From Bacteroidota bacterium (GTDB taxonomy: Bacteria; Bacteroidota; Bacteroidia; Cytophagales; Cytophagaceae), in the NCBI GenBank assembly GCA_023391415.1, contig JAEWAY010000027.1:1-58357 (forward strand): DNA of 58,357 bases. Reading direction: 5' to 3'. Positions within the stretch are counted from its first letter, which is position 1, and each line of letters starts with the position of its first letter. Positions 26,266 to 37,687 of this stretch are shown one piece after another. The notes under the pieces were generated by a model. That model did no database searches, had not been told where the DNA came from, and saw only the letters and a program-made list of their open reading frames with translations. A program made the translations under genes and the position numbers.

Positions 26266-26386
26266 GGTTCTACGGAGACACCCCCGTTACTACATTTATT
26301 TCCTCATTGTTTTGCCCAAAAACATGACTACGATGTATGATTTCCCGTATGTAAAGCGTTTGCTGACAATAAAACTTCCTAGTTAC

Positions 26387-29300
26387 ATGAAAAAAAGATT
26401 ACTCTTTTTTAGTATTGTTTATTCCCTTGTAGGTTTTCATGATCTTTATGGTCAATGCGGTACAGAAACATTTACCGTCACCGACTGGTGCGAAAACCAG
26501 TTCGCGGAATGGGAAATCGCCAATCCTGATCCCGATGCCAGATACCGCTGGTATCAGCTTGAAAAAGATGAAGACGGCAATGTAACTCATACTTCAGAAT
26601 ACCAATACGGTGCCAACGAAAACGGGACCCGCTTCGTATCACCTACCCGATATACAACCCCAGATCCAACACCAATCACCCCAAATTGGGATAGCCGGAC
26701 ATTTTATTATGTAAAGGAAAAAGATGTACAATTTGCTCCGACCGTCCCGACAGCGACAAATAATACCAACAACGGGAACTCTCCAACGTATGGAGTAAAT
26801 TTCACAACAGCTGTGAGGACAGAATTTCATGACGTAACTGTCCCTATTTTCTCCTATTATCTTCCAGATAATCAAACCTATCATATTCAGATCAGGATAG
26901 GCACGTACTATTCTGAAGTTTTTACCTTTCAAAAAGGCAACACCCAACAGATTGGCAATGTATATTTCATAAAAGTTCCTGTTGACATTTCCGTTGAACC
27001 AGGAAACTATACAATGGAAGTGATTACCAATCCGGCACCGGCGTCATTGCCTGGTGGAACTACACCAATTCCGGATGGATTCGCGTGGATGCCTGCCAAT
27101 ACGTATACTTTTCCTGTTAACAATACAGAAGGGCTCACTATCACAGGGTCCACTTCATTGCCAGGCGGAAATCAGGCCATGATATTTGAATGGAATACCA
27201 CTACTTACTGTCCGATAAAAGAAACTCCACCCGCTAAAAAAACAGCGGTAGGCTGCTGTACTCCTGTTATCGGTTCTGTTTCAATCAGCGCTACCGAGCC
27301 GATCATTGTATCCGGCACCGACAATACTACACTGACTATTACCAACTACGTAAACGCCACCAATACCTTCATGTGGTATAAGGACGGCGCGGCGCTCGGA
27401 CATACCGGAATGAGCTACTCTACCAATCAGGCGGGAGTCTATAGCGTAAGGGAGATCGAAAACGCCTCATTCGCCAACAATATCAGTTGCTACGCGGAAG
27501 GCCTGATTGAAATTCAGGAAAGAGCGCTTTTCGCCCGCCTCTTATCAGCGCCCAAAGCGGAATACTGTGTAGGCGATGAGATCGAAATCGAAGCTTATGG
27601 CGATATCACTTCCCTGAAGTGGACGCCGGAGGCGTTCGTTCAGAATCCTACCTCAAAAATCACCAAAGCGGTCCTTGGTGTTGAAGCGAGCTCCCTGAAC
27701 TTCATAGTAGAAGGCGATATTATTACAGACAACCGGATCGTCAATGGAGACTTTGAATCCGGCAATCTGGGTTTTGATACTGATCTCGGGTATTATTCCA
27801 ACGCCACTGGCTCTCCTAGCTCAGGACAATATAGTATTGGCACCTATGTTACTCCTAACCAAAGCTACTGGTCCGCGACAACCGATAACAATATCGACCA
27901 GCAATGCGGACACGATGGAAATTTTCTTTACGCGGATGGTTTTGGTCCGGATCATGGCGGCGGATCTACCGAAGGTATAGTCTGGAGACAAACCGTCACT
28001 GTGACACCCTCAAAGGACTACACCTTCTCGATGGACCACGCCAATATCTGCTGGAATAATACAGCTCACTCCACAGACAGGGTTGCTCATGCCGACGCGA
28101 CATTTAACATATATATCAACGGTCAGCTAATGCTGACGACCTCCACAGACGGAAACGGAGAATATAATGGCGTGTGCCGCTGGAAAACAGATACGTTTGA
28201 ATGGAATTCCCTGAAAAACACAACCGCTACCATCGAAATACGCCAGGTAAGAGGCGATACCCCTGGACGCGACTATGCTATTGACAATATTTTCTTCGGT
28301 GGTCCGGCGACCCAAACCGCCATGGTTACCATTGGCCCTATCAAAGATTGCTTTGATGTAATAGCGGAAGCCAGTGAATGCGACGGAGACTCTGTCATGT
28401 TAAGCGCCAAAGCGATCAACACGGTATCCGGTGAAGTGGTAGGCTATATCGACCGTTGGGAAAAAGCTGATGACCATACAGTAGTGGGCACTGGTTCTCC
28501 GGTTTATGTAAAACCGACTTCAACAACCAAATATGTCGCTTTTGGCTATTTTCCCGCGAGCAGCATCATTGTAAATGGTGATTTTGAGCTGGTCTTAAAC
28601 GGTTTCAACTATGGTGCCGGCAAAGGCCTCTACAATCGAGGTACAGGAGAGGGGAGCTTCGATGTACTTACTAATCCCACAGCAACCAGCTGTGGCACGT
28701 ATTGTGTAAATCTGGGAGATCATACTACCGGTTCCGGTAATATGTTGTTTGTAGACCCTCAGCGTCAAGACGGCGATGTCATATCCTACGATATCACCGC
28801 GGAAGCGGGTAAAAAATACGCGTTTTCCCTTTTTATAGCCAATGCCGTTAATTTTGTTGCAAATCCCAATGGCAAAGCATCCAGTATCAGCTTTATCATC
28901 GAAAATGCCGGTGGTGTCAGACAAACCATCGCTTCCATAGAACTGGAAAGGGATAATGACTGGCGTGAACTAAGTTCCATCTGGGAAGCTCCCGCGGATG
29001 GAGATTACCAACTAATCATCCGCGCGGTAGGCGATAACAACCTGGATGGCAACGGAGGTAATGACTTTGTCATTGACGATATCAAGCTATCTACTCTGAT
29101 AGACGTCATATATACCGACACCGTGGAAGTAGAACCCTGTATCAACTGCCAGCCCGGTAAGATCTCGGGAGATCAGGCGATTTGCTACAATACGGTACCC
29201 GCTGGCTTCGCCAATGTAGAAGCACCTGAAACCGCTGAAGGAATATATGCTATTGAATGGCAAAAATCCACCGATCTGCTGACATGGACTCCGATCGCCG

Positions 29301-32300
29301 GCGGCAATCGCCTGTCTTACTCTGAAACAGCGCCTTTGACCACAGACACGTATTATAGGAGAAAAATGTCTTCCGCCTCCTGTACGGAGTACTTCTCGGA
29401 CACTGTTAAAGTCACGGTCGCTCCGGTCGTCGTACCAGGAAGCATCGAAGACGATCAAATCATCTGCGCGGGCGCGACACCAGACCCGCTCACGGAACTT
29501 ACTCCAGCCACGGGAGGTTTCGCTCCGATCGAATATTTCTGGCAGCGCTCATACGACCAGGCCAACTGGGCGGACATCCCGGCCACAAACCTGAAAGACT
29601 ACACGGAAACAGCCAGCCTAACCGATACCGCGTGGTACAGAAGAAGAATTGAAACAGGAAGCTGCGCGCGAGTAACGGATATCAATGAGAGCGCTACCGG
29701 GACCGATCTAAATCAGGTTTCCTATACAGGCACCTGGACCAATGGCTCCGATCCTGATCAATATCTCGGTACCGAACGATATTCCGCTACCGCGGGAGCG
29801 AGTTATAGCATATCCTTTTACGGAACGGAACTCATTCTTTTTTCTCCAATGGGAAAAGATCGGGGAATTTTCGCCGTATCCATCGATGGCGCCCCCGAAA
29901 CACAAGTAGACTTGTACGCGGATTCCACCCGCCAGCAAGTTCCGGTATACACTACCGGCCGCCTGCCACTTGATACGCATACCGTCGTTGTACGAGTTAC
30001 AGGCAACAAACACGCGGCCGCTACAAGCGCCATTATCGGTCTCGACCGGGCGCAAGTCGTCTCCACACAATACAGCAATATCGTCCAAATCACCGTGCAA
30101 CCGGAAATAACCCCGGGAGCGATAGGGCAAAACGACACCATCTGCGCCAATTCCCTTCCAGCGCCATTTGTCAACCTGACAGCCGCTACCGGAGGAGCGG
30201 GAGCTTATACATACCAATGGCAGAAATCCGACGACGGACTCGCGTGGACGGATATCAGCGGCGCGAATCTCCCGACCTACACGGAAACTACCCCGCTAAC
30301 AGACACCACGTATTATAGAAGAAAGGTAACATCGGGCGTTTGTCCCGTTCAGTTTACCGATTCTGTCGAGGTGATCGTAATATCCGAACTCAAGCCTTCC
30401 ATCACCATAGAAGCTGACAAAACCAGTATTTGCGAAGATGAAGTAGTCACCTTCTCCGTTCAAAGCAAAGGCGGAGGAGGCGCGGCCCCAACCTACGAAT
30501 GGTTTAGAAATAATATGAAAAACCATCTACCCTCACCTGAAGACAATTTATATCAAGCCTTTAATATTAGGGATGGTAGTGAGTTTTATGTCGTCATGAC
30601 CTCTTCGGAAGATTGCGCGACACCCAAAACCGCCACATCCAACAAGATCGTTATCACAGTAAAATCATTACCCTCCAACGCGGTGATCTTGGAAAATGAC
30701 TCCAGTTTCTGCATATCCGCGATCGACTTAAACGCCACCGTTCCCACCCAGGGTACGGGAAACTGGTCCGTACGCGCTGGCGATATCGCTACGCTCTCCA
30801 GCGCTACCGCGAACCCTGTAACCGTCTCTGATCTCAATCCCGGAGCTACGGCACGGATATACTGGACAGTAAGCACCGGCACGGAATGCCCCGCTAACAT
30901 AGATTCTGTAGACCTGACCCGAACCGGCACACTGACCGCGCCAAACCCGGGAAACGACACCACAATATGCGCGTCTGTCACTTCCCTGCAATTGAAAAAT
31001 AACGGAGTGGCGGGCGAAACGGCTATTTTCGGCGCGGTTCCCCCCGCGACTATTACTGGTTCTGGCGTAGCGGGCAACTTTTCATTAGGCGAAAACAAAT
31101 TCTATCTTACCTTGTCCAATGGTTTCTGCGACGCCACTGATACCATTATTGTCACTGTTGTCGACGTACCCGCCCAGCCCGATCCCATCACGGGCCCTAC
31201 AGGCATTATATGCGCGGCTACCGATGACAATGAGTTTAGCGTAAACGCGGTGGCCGACGCCACCGAATACGCGTGGAGTATATCCGGCTCCGGACTCAGC
31301 CTGCAAACGCCAGTTGACGAAACCTCCGTCAAGATGGACGCGGCGCTCGCCGCCAGTACGGGCGTCATTAGCGTCGCCGCCATCAATCAATGCGGAAACA
31401 GCGCGCCACGTACATACAACGTGACAATCACACCTGTCATAGAACCCACCGTAACTATACAAGCGACCCAAGTCAGTATTTGCGCCGATAGTTCTGGTAA
31501 GTTTTCCATCGCGTCGATAGGCAGTGAAATTACCACTCCAGCGTACGAATGGTTTATCTATAGAAATGGAGGAAATGTCGCTACCGGAGAGACACAACCT
31601 TCCATTACCCTTACCAATCTTCAGGACAGGGACAGTATTTTTGTAAAAGTCACCTCCGACTATTCATGTCCCGGCGCGGGAATAGCCAATTCAGCGAAAA
31701 TCGGCATGACGATTATTCCAATGAAACCCGTCTCGGTCGATATTGCCACCGACCTGTCCATGCCAGTTTGCGAAGGTACGGAAGTGACGTTTACCGCTAC
31801 ACCAACCAATGGAGGCTCGACTCCAACTTATGAATGGAGATCCGGCGGCATAGTACTGGGAACCACCAATCCTATCAAGATTCCAATGACGGCGACAAGC
31901 GTCATTACGGTAGAGCTTACCAGTAACGAACTTTGTTACGACAACGAAGCCGCCACCAGTAATCTCAGCTATACAGTAACACCAAACGTTCCGGTCATAG
32001 CGACTCTAATACCCAACAATGAAACCAGGTGTAAAAATGAGCCATCACCTATATTTACCGCGGGTGGAGCCAATCATGGAGCCAACCCTGTTTATACATG
32101 GAAGCTCAACGGAACACAAGTAAAGAAATCGGGCGACCAGACTTACCGGTTGGCAAGCACAGGCAATCCGGGAATTTATTCTGTAGAAGTAATTGTCGAG
32201 TCTACGGAAGAGTGTGTTACCCAAAAAAGCGACGCGGCCAACACCAATATCCAAATTCTGGATCTTCCGGTCATCACGATCAGCGGACCGGACCGGTATT

Positions 32301-33481
32301 GTGAAAACGACTTTATTACCTTGCAGGCGGCGGGCGGCTTAAGCTATTCATGGTATAGAAACAGTTCCTCTACTTCCAGCATCGGTTCATCTTCCAGCCT
32401 TCCGGTCGCTACCGACGGTGCTTACATACTGGTAGGACGCGACGCCAATAACTGTGAAAACTCCGATACACTCCAAGTTTCCGTTTTAGCGCCCAAAGCG
32501 ACAATCGTATCCGACAAAGGATTTACCGAATGCGAAGGCGTAACCCTCAATGTCAGTATACAAGAAACCGCGGATAGCTATGTATGGACTAAAAATGGCG
32601 CTCCTTTCGCCACTACAAAAAATATCCAGGTTACTGAACCAGGTCTCTATGAGATAGAGGTAACACAGATAGAAAGTGTCACTTGTAAAACAAGTAGTGA
32701 GCAAGCCATCATATTCCTGCAAGTGCCGGATCCCCAACTTGATTATGCCGACACGCTGATCTGCGACGATGAACGACTGATTTATAAAGTAAATAACTAT
32801 GGAGGTTCCCTGACATGGTATCAAGACGGGAAAGCGATCGTCGCTTCCAACAGAGAAATATTCCAGATTATGGAATCAGGCGCTTATCATGTCATAGAAA
32901 ACAATGGTTACTGCCAAGAAACGTCCAACACCGTCCATGTGACTGTTGAGAAAGTTCCAGTCGCCTACGCGGGCGCTGATCTATATATCGGTCCTGGTGA
33001 AACAATTCTCCTAAGCGGCCTGGGAAGCCGTGACGCGTACCTCTATGAATGGAACTCCAACTCCTGGATTCAGCCAATCAATGGACCAGAGGTTTCCTTT
33101 ACTCCTGAAGAAAAAGTCAGTCACTATATTTTAACGGTTGGTAGCCCTTCCGGCAAATGCGTCAGCGAAGACGAGATAACTGTCACTATCGAGTACCCGG
33201 TAACTGCCTGGAACTCGTTTTCACCTAACAACGATGGACTGTACGATACCTGGATCATCGAAAATATTGACGATTACCCGGACGCGGTAGTAGAGGTATA
33301 CAACCGTTGGGGTACACTTGTTTTTAGATCCAAAGGTTACAACAACTCGGCCAAAGCCTGGAAGGGAGACAACTATCGCAACGGACAGGCGCTTCCCACA
33401 GCCACGTACTATTACATCATCTATCCCAACGGAGGCAATATCAGAAAGCCGATCACTGGAGATGTGACCATCGTGCGGTAG
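26387..33481 (+). CDS. Giant T9SS type B surface protein with CBM-like and Ig/PKD-like repeats
   Basis: 2364 residues from the ATG at 26387, chosen because it gives a clear signal peptide (MKKRLLFFSIVYSLVGFHDLYG). Two carbohydrate-binding-like modules begin with NGDFESG/NGDFELV (about 448-638 and 726-901). Three tandem repeats follow (about 920-1330) of the type ...IC.x.P...GG...YxWQxSxDxxxW...YxE...L-T-T-YYRR...C...; the second is split by an inserted beta-sandwich domain (about 1103-1225). From 1330 to about 2200 come many Ig/PKD-like modules with paired Cys. The end (NSFSPNNDGLYDTWIIEN...) is the T9SS type B (gliding-associated) sorting domain. It is likely a cell-surface adhesin or matrix protein; the ligand is unknown. 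Confidence 0.9.
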   Translation: MKKRLLFFSIVYSLVGFHDLYGQCGTETFTVTDWCENQFAEWEIANPDPDARYRWYQLEKDEDGNVTHTSEYQYGANENGTRFVSPTRYTTPDPTPITPNWDSRTFYYVKEKDVQFAPTVPTATNNTNNGNSPTYGVNFTTAVRTEFHDVTVPIFSYYLPDNQTYHIQIRIGTYYSEVFTFQKGNTQQIGNVYFIKVPVDISVEPGNYTMEVITNPAPASLPGGTTPIPDGFAWMPANTYTFPVNNTEGLTITGSTSLPGGNQAMIFEWNTTTYCPIKETPPAKKTAVGCCTPVIGSVSISATEPIIVSGTDNTTLTITNYVNATNTFMWYKDGAALGHTGMSYSTNQAGVYSVREIENASFANNISCYAEGLIEIQERALFARLLSAPKAEYCVGDEIEIEAYGDITSLKWTPEAFVQNPTSKITKAVLGVEASSLNFIVEGDIITDNRIVNGDFESGNLGFDTDLGYYSNATGSPSSGQYSIGTYVTPNQSYWSATTDNNIDQQCGHDGNFLYADGFGPDHGGGSTEGIVWRQTVTVTPSKDYTFSMDHANICWNNTAHSTDRVAHADATFNIYINGQLMLTTSTDGNGEYNGVCRWKTDTFEWNSLKNTTATIEIRQVRGDTPGRDYAIDNIFFGGPATQTAMVTIGPIKDCFDVIAEASECDGDSVMLSAKAINTVSGEVVGYIDRWEKADDHTVVGTGSPVYVKPTSTTKYVAFGYFPASSIIVNGDFELVLNGFNYGAGKGLYNRGTGEGSFDVLTNPTATSCGTYCVNLGDHTTGSGNMLFVDPQRQDGDVISYDITAEAGKKYAFSLFIANAVNFVANPNGKASSISFIIENAGGVRQTIASIELERDNDWRELSSIWEAPADGDYQLIIRAVGDNNLDGNGGNDFVIDDIKLSTLIDVIYTDTVEVEPCINCQPGKISGDQAICYNTVPAGFANVEAPETAEGIYAIEWQKSTDLLTWTPIAGGNRLSYSETAPLTTDTYYRRKMSSASCTEYFSDTVKVTVAPVVVPGSIEDDQIICAGATPDPLTELTPATGGFAPIEYFWQRSYDQANWADIPATNLKDYTETASLTDTAWYRRRIETGSCARVTDINESATGTDLNQVSYTGTWTNGSDPDQYLGTERYSATAGASYSISFYGTELILFSPMGKDRGIFAVSIDGAPETQVDLYADSTRQQVPVYTTGRLPLDTHTVVVRVTGNKHAAATSAIIGLDRAQVVSTQYSNIVQITVQPEITPGAIGQNDTICANSLPAPFVNLTAATGGAGAYTYQWQKSDDGLAWTDISGANLPTYTETTPLTDTTYYRRKVTSGVCPVQFTDSVEVIVISELKPSITIEADKTSICEDEVVTFSVQSKGGGGAAPTYEWFRNNMKNHLPSPEDNLYQAFNIRDGSEFYVVMTSSEDCATPKTATSNKIVITVKSLPSNAVILENDSSFCISAIDLNATVPTQGTGNWSVRAGDIATLSSATANPVTVSDLNPGATARIYWTVSTGTECPANIDSVDLTRTGTLTAPNPGNDTTICASVTSLQLKNNGVAGETAIFGAVPPATITGSGVAGNFSLGENKFYLTLSNGFCDATDTIIVTVVDVPAQPDPITGPTGIICAATDDNEFSVNAVADATEYAWSISGSGLSLQTPVDETSVKMDAALAASTGVISVAAINQCGNSAPRTYNVTITPVIEPTVTIQATQVSICADSSGKFSIASIGSEITTPAYEWFIYRNGGNVATGETQPSITLTNLQDRDSIFVKVTSDYSCPGAGIANSAKIGMTIIPMKPVSVDIATDLSMPVCEGTEVTFTATPTNGGSTPTYEWRSGGIVLGTTNPIKIPMTATSVITVELTSNELCYDNEAATSNLSYTVTPNVPVIATLIPNNETRCKNEPSPIFTAGGANHGANPVYTWKLNGTQVKKSGDQTYRLASTGNPGIYSVEVIVESTEECVTQKSDAANTNIQILDLPVITISGPDRYCENDFITLQAAGGLSYSWYRNSSSTSSIGSSSSLPVATDGAYILVGRDANNCENSDTLQVSVLAPKATIVSDKGFTECEGVTLNVSIQETADSYVWTKNGAPFATTKNIQVTEPGLYEIEVTQIESVTCKTSSEQAIIFLQVPDPQLDYADTLICDDERLIYKVNNYGGSLTWYQDGKAIVASNREIFQIMESGAYHVIENNGYCQETSNTVHVTVEKVPVAYAGADLYIGPGETILLSGLGSRDAYLYEWNSNSWIQPINGPEVSFTPEEKVSHYILTVGSPSGKCVSEDEITVTIEYPVTAWNSFSPNNDGLYDTWIIENIDDYPDAVVEVYNRWGTLVFRSKGYNNSAKAWKGDNYRNGQALPTATYYYIIYPNGGNIRKPITGDVTIVR

Positions 33482-33498
33482 ATATATAAAACCAAGTG

Positions 33499-33545
33499 AA
33501 AAACGGCGGATGAGAAAAATAATTTTCATCCGCCGTTTTTATTTG
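33499..33545 (+). terminator. Terminator after the giant surface gene
   Basis: 15-bp perfect stem (33499-33513 with 33526-33540), A-rich 5' arm, ending in TTTTTATTT. Strong intrinsic terminator, 18 nt after the stop. Confidence 0.9.
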
Positions 33546-33835
33546 CTATTAAAGCAATGAAAGAAAAAATAAAATTCGATGGAGTAAAATCCAATGTGGC
33601 GTCCAACTACAACCCGTCGTTAGAAACTCTACAGAGAACACCAAACATTGGAAGTATCGCGTTAAGTTGCCTACACGAATCCGGGATCATACAGATTGAT
33701 ACCTTAACGCCATATTAATTGAGCAGGACTTAGTAAGCAATGTTATAAAAGGTTTACCTTTTCATCGGATATCATATTCCGCGGACGCGAGCCAACATAA
33801 AATCGGATTTGTACAACCGGGGAATACACGCGGTT
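33546..33835. other. 290-nt intergenic region with one small open frame
   Basis: Between the giant gene's terminator and msrB. Apart from the 53-codon frame at 33557-33718 it holds a small hairpin, AAAAGGT-tt-ACCTTTT (33747-33762), which is downstream of msrB on the minus strand but lacks a T-run, so it is a weak terminator candidate at best. Confidence 0.4.
33557..33718 (+). CDS. Possible 53-residue small protein
   Basis: An uninterrupted frame from ATG at 33557 to TAA at 33718, beginning MKEKIKFDGVKSNVASNYNP. It is soluble, has one Cys, no signal peptide and no recognised motif. It starts just after the terminator of the preceding gene, with no recognised promoter. It may be a chance frame; listed because the codon use looks similar to neighbouring genes. 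Confidence 0.22.
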   Translation: MKEKIKFDGVKSNVASNYNPSLETLQRTPNIGSIALSCLHESGIIQIDTLTPY

Positions 33836-34315
33836 TTATTCCTCCGGTACAAAATCAAGCGAAACCGAATTGACGCAATGGCGAATGTTTTTGTCGGTAA
33901 ACCGTTCACCTTCGAATACATGCCCCAGGTGCCCATCGCAATTCGCGCAAACGATTTCGATCCGGTAACCATCCGGATCAGGCAAGCGTTTTACAGCGCC
34001 TTCAATTTCATCGTCAAAACTCGGCCAACCACAATTAGAGTCGAATTTATCCGTAGATTGATATAAAGGCGCGTTGCATCGTCTGCATATATAGACGCCT
34101 TTCGCCTTATGTTTATAATACTTTCCGGTAAAGGGCATTTCGGTCCCCTTATGCAAAATCACCCGTTGTTCTTCCGGACTAAGCTCATTGTATTTTCCTG
34201 ATTCAGGTTTTGTTGTATCCATAGATTTACTCAAATATTCAGATCGATTCGCCTGGCTACAGGCAATCCCCGCGTAAGCAATGAAAATAAGCAAAAAACA
34301 AGCGTTAAGCTTCAT
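33836..34315 (-). CDS. msrB: Peptide-methionine (R)-S-oxide reductase, lipoprotein form
   Basis: 159 residues. It reduces methionine-R-sulfoxide in proteins. The lipobox YAGIAC (Cys19) places it at the membrane surface facing the periplasm. The zinc site is complete: Cys77/Cys80 (CRRC) and Cys123/Cys126 (CANC). The catalytic Cys147 is in RHCVNSVSLDF and the probable resolving Cys95 in SNCGWPSF; GHLGHVFEGE is also typical. It repairs oxidised envelope proteins. A perfect palindromic terminator separates it from the upstream atpC gene, so it is probably transcribed on its own. Confidence 0.95.
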   Translation of the reverse strand: MKLNACFLLIFIAYAGIACSQANRSEYLSKSMDTTKPESGKYNELSPEEQRVILHKGTEMPFTGKYYKHKAKGVYICRRCNAPLYQSTDKFDSNCGWPSFDDEIEGAVKRLPDPDGYRIEIVCANCDGHLGHVFEGERFTDKNIRHCVNSVSLDFVPEE

Positions 34316-34366
34316 ATCACCCCAACAATTTGACGAACATTATAGTTCTTTAAGCCACTACCGGCA

Positions 34367-34404
34367 TAAAAAACGAAAAGCCGATCATATATGATCGGCT
34401 TTTC
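34367..34404. terminator. 30-nt perfect palindromic terminator after atpC
   Basis: 34375-34404 is a perfect palindrome (15-nt arms, GAAAAGCCGATCATA). On the minus strand it is followed by GTTTTTTATG, so it terminates atpD-atpC. Four T follow within the plus-strand arm too, so it may act both ways. Confidence 0.85.
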
Positions 34405-34429
34405 AAATTAGATACGCGCCGGTAAGTAG

Positions 34430-34675
34430 TTACTTGCCCGCGGATTCCGCTAATACAATAATATTGTTATTTAACACTTCAACAGTGCCGCCATCTACCA
34501 AAAAGCGTTCTTCACCTTTATCAGACTGAACAGTGATTTCTCCTTTATCCAGATTGGCGATCATCGGAGCGTGATTGAGAAGTACCTCAAACGGCCCGGA
34601 TGTTCCCGGAAAATTGGCGCTTTTCACCTCTCCGCTATAAACCTTATTGTCAGGCGTAATAATCTCTAAATACAC
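34430..34675 (-). CDS. atpC: F0F1 ATP synthase subunit epsilon
   Basis: 81 residues: only the N-terminal beta-sandwich domain of subunit epsilon (LEIITPDNKVYSGEVKSANFPGTSGPFEVLLNHAPMIANL), without the C-terminal helical hairpin found in E. coli (about 139 residues). This short form is usual in Bacteroidota. It binds the gamma subunit in the F1 central stalk; lacking the helical hairpin, it should not carry out epsilon-type inhibition. It lies 67 nt downstream of atpD. Confidence 0.94.
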   Translation of the reverse strand: MYLEIITPDNKVYSGEVKSANFPGTSGPFEVLLNHAPMIANLDKGEITVQSDKGEERFLVDGGTVEVLNNNIIVLAESAGK

Positions 34676-34742
34676 GTTTTTATTATTTTAGTTAGGTAGC
34701 GATCATTGATCACTACCTGTTATTTTTCAGAAATCTAAATCC

Positions 34743-36251
<1,509 letters not shown>

Positions 36252-36295
36252 TGTATTTTACCTTTTACGCGTATTTATTTATTGAAATGCGAACG

Positions 36296-36326
36296 CAAAA
36301 CTAAACTTTATCCTATTCTTAACAAA
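36296..36326 (-). promoter_or_regulatory. Promoter for atpD-atpC (TTTG-N19-TAnnTTTG)
   Basis: Read on the minus strand: TTTG (36326-36323), exactly 19 nt, then TAGTTTTG (36303-36296). It is the best match to the Bacteroidota sigma consensus in the window. It gives a leader of about 35-40 nt to the atpD ATG at 36251. Confidence 0.75.
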
Positions 36327-36460
36327 AGAATGATTGAATATTCTCTATCAATTTGAATAGAGTTTATCCACACCTACTTGCAAAAAAAATACGACATTCC
36401 AAAGTCCTTAAAAAACACAATCGGAACTTCCTAAACTTCTAATACGCGATCCAGAGAACC

Positions 36461-37687
36461 TTAATGGATGACTTTATCAATCACCCAGATCGGATCGGCT
36501 CTTCCATCCGGATCGTTTTTCGCGTACCCGTCCTGAATCACCCGGTTTTTCTGAAGGAGTAGCCCTGCCACATGCGGGGCGGCCATGGAAGTTCCACTGA
36601 GATAGGCATATTGACCATTCGGATATGTCGAGGCGATCATCACCCCCGGAGCGCACGCGTCGATACAGGCGCCATAATTGGAAAAAGACGCGAAAGTATC
36701 CGTACTGTCCATAGCGGTTACCGTATATACATTTTCATGATTAACACGCTGAGGTGAGTTAACGCAGGCGTCTCTCGATTCATTTCCAGCGGCTATGGCG
36801 AAATAAACGTTTTTTTCCGTAGCGATTTTACGCGTAAGCTGATCCAGCGAAGATGAAGCTCCTCCTGTCAAGCTCATGTTGATCACATCGCCTTTTCGGG
36901 CGTATTGATATACATAATCCAGACCTTCCATCACATTCGAAACGGTTCCGTCACCATTCGCGTCCATGACCTTGACAGACACCAGCACATTGCCGGGAGC
37001 CACGCCTACTACGCCAAAATCATTATCGAGAGCGCCGATAATACCGGCGATATGGGTACCGTGACCATTACGATCACCCAAGTCCGGTTCAGAACAAACA
37101 AAAGAAGCTGATCTTCCCTGGTCCACATTCAAATCCGGATGACTGATATCAATACCAGTATCCAGTATCCACGCGGTATTGGCAGATATCCCTCCTTGGC
37201 CTATCCTTCGTATTCCCCAAGGAACCACCTGTCCAACCAGAGCCGACACTTTAGTCCTGTTTGTTTGACCTATCCCGATAAAATAATCCCGCTCAACCGT
37301 TTCAATCATCGGATCTTCTTCAAGCGCTTTCACCGCCGAATCCGTCAACACTCCCGCGAACCCCTCAAAAGCCGCGGAATACACGTGAGTAACTTCGCAA
37401 AAGAGCTTCTTTTTCTCCATTAACTCATTCACTCTGCTCCGTACACGCCTTTTTCGCTCTCTGATATTGGCGATCATAAGCGATGTGTCTGCCGCTTCCT
37501 TCAACGTGACAATGTAACGCCCTTCTATCGCTTCGCCAATATTTCCCTGAGGGCACTGGCTCGCGGATAGAGATTCATCGTTCTGGGAATCCGCTTTGGG
37601 GGACGCGCCTGGCAATACGGCGTCCGGTTTAGCGCAAGAAATGAAAATTATTAAAAACAGCGCTAAAGGATAATATGAGAATCGCAT
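36461..37687 (-). CDS. S8 (subtilisin-like) serine protease, lipoprotein
   Basis: 408 residues from the ATG at 37687, chosen because it gives a lipoprotein signal ending FISC (Cys18). An inhibitor I9-type propeptide follows (EGRYIVTLKEAADTSLM...HVYSAAFEGFAGVLTDSAVKALEEDPMIETVERD). The subtilase triad is complete: Asp176 (AWILDTGID), His209 (NGHGTHIAG) and Ser367 (SGTSMAAPHVAG), with the oxyanion Asn302 (IAAGNES). Likely matures by propeptide cleavage and acts in the periplasm or on the surface. It is a single gene without a T9SS sorting domain. Confidence 0.93.
   Translation of the reverse strand: MRFSYYPLALFLIIFISCAKPDAVLPGASPKADSQNDESLSASQCPQGNIGEAIEGRYIVTLKEAADTSLMIANIRERKRRVRSRVNELMEKKKLFCEVTHVYSAAFEGFAGVLTDSAVKALEEDPMIETVERDYFIGIGQTNRTKVSALVGQVVPWGIRRIGQGGISANTAWILDTGIDISHPDLNVDQGRSASFVCSEPDLGDRNGHGTHIAGIIGALDNDFGVVGVAPGNVLVSVKVMDANGDGTVSNVMEGLDYVYQYARKGDVINMSLTGGASSSLDQLTRKIATEKNVYFAIAAGNESRDACVNSPQRVNHENVYTVTAMDSTDTFASFSNYGACIDACAPGVMIASTYPNGQYAYLSGTSMAAPHVAGLLLQKNRVIQDGYAKNDPDGRADPIWVIDKVIH

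Noticed and set aside
25459..26340. 293-codon plus-strand frame antisense to the MksF-like gene
   Set aside because: The minus-strand gene has operon overlaps and coherent coiled-coil architecture; the antisense frame has none.
26125..26386. Searched for attachment sites or a mobile-element boundary next to the condensin-like operon
   Set aside because: No direct repeats, tRNA, integrase or transposase seen; no evidence that the operon sits on a mobile element.
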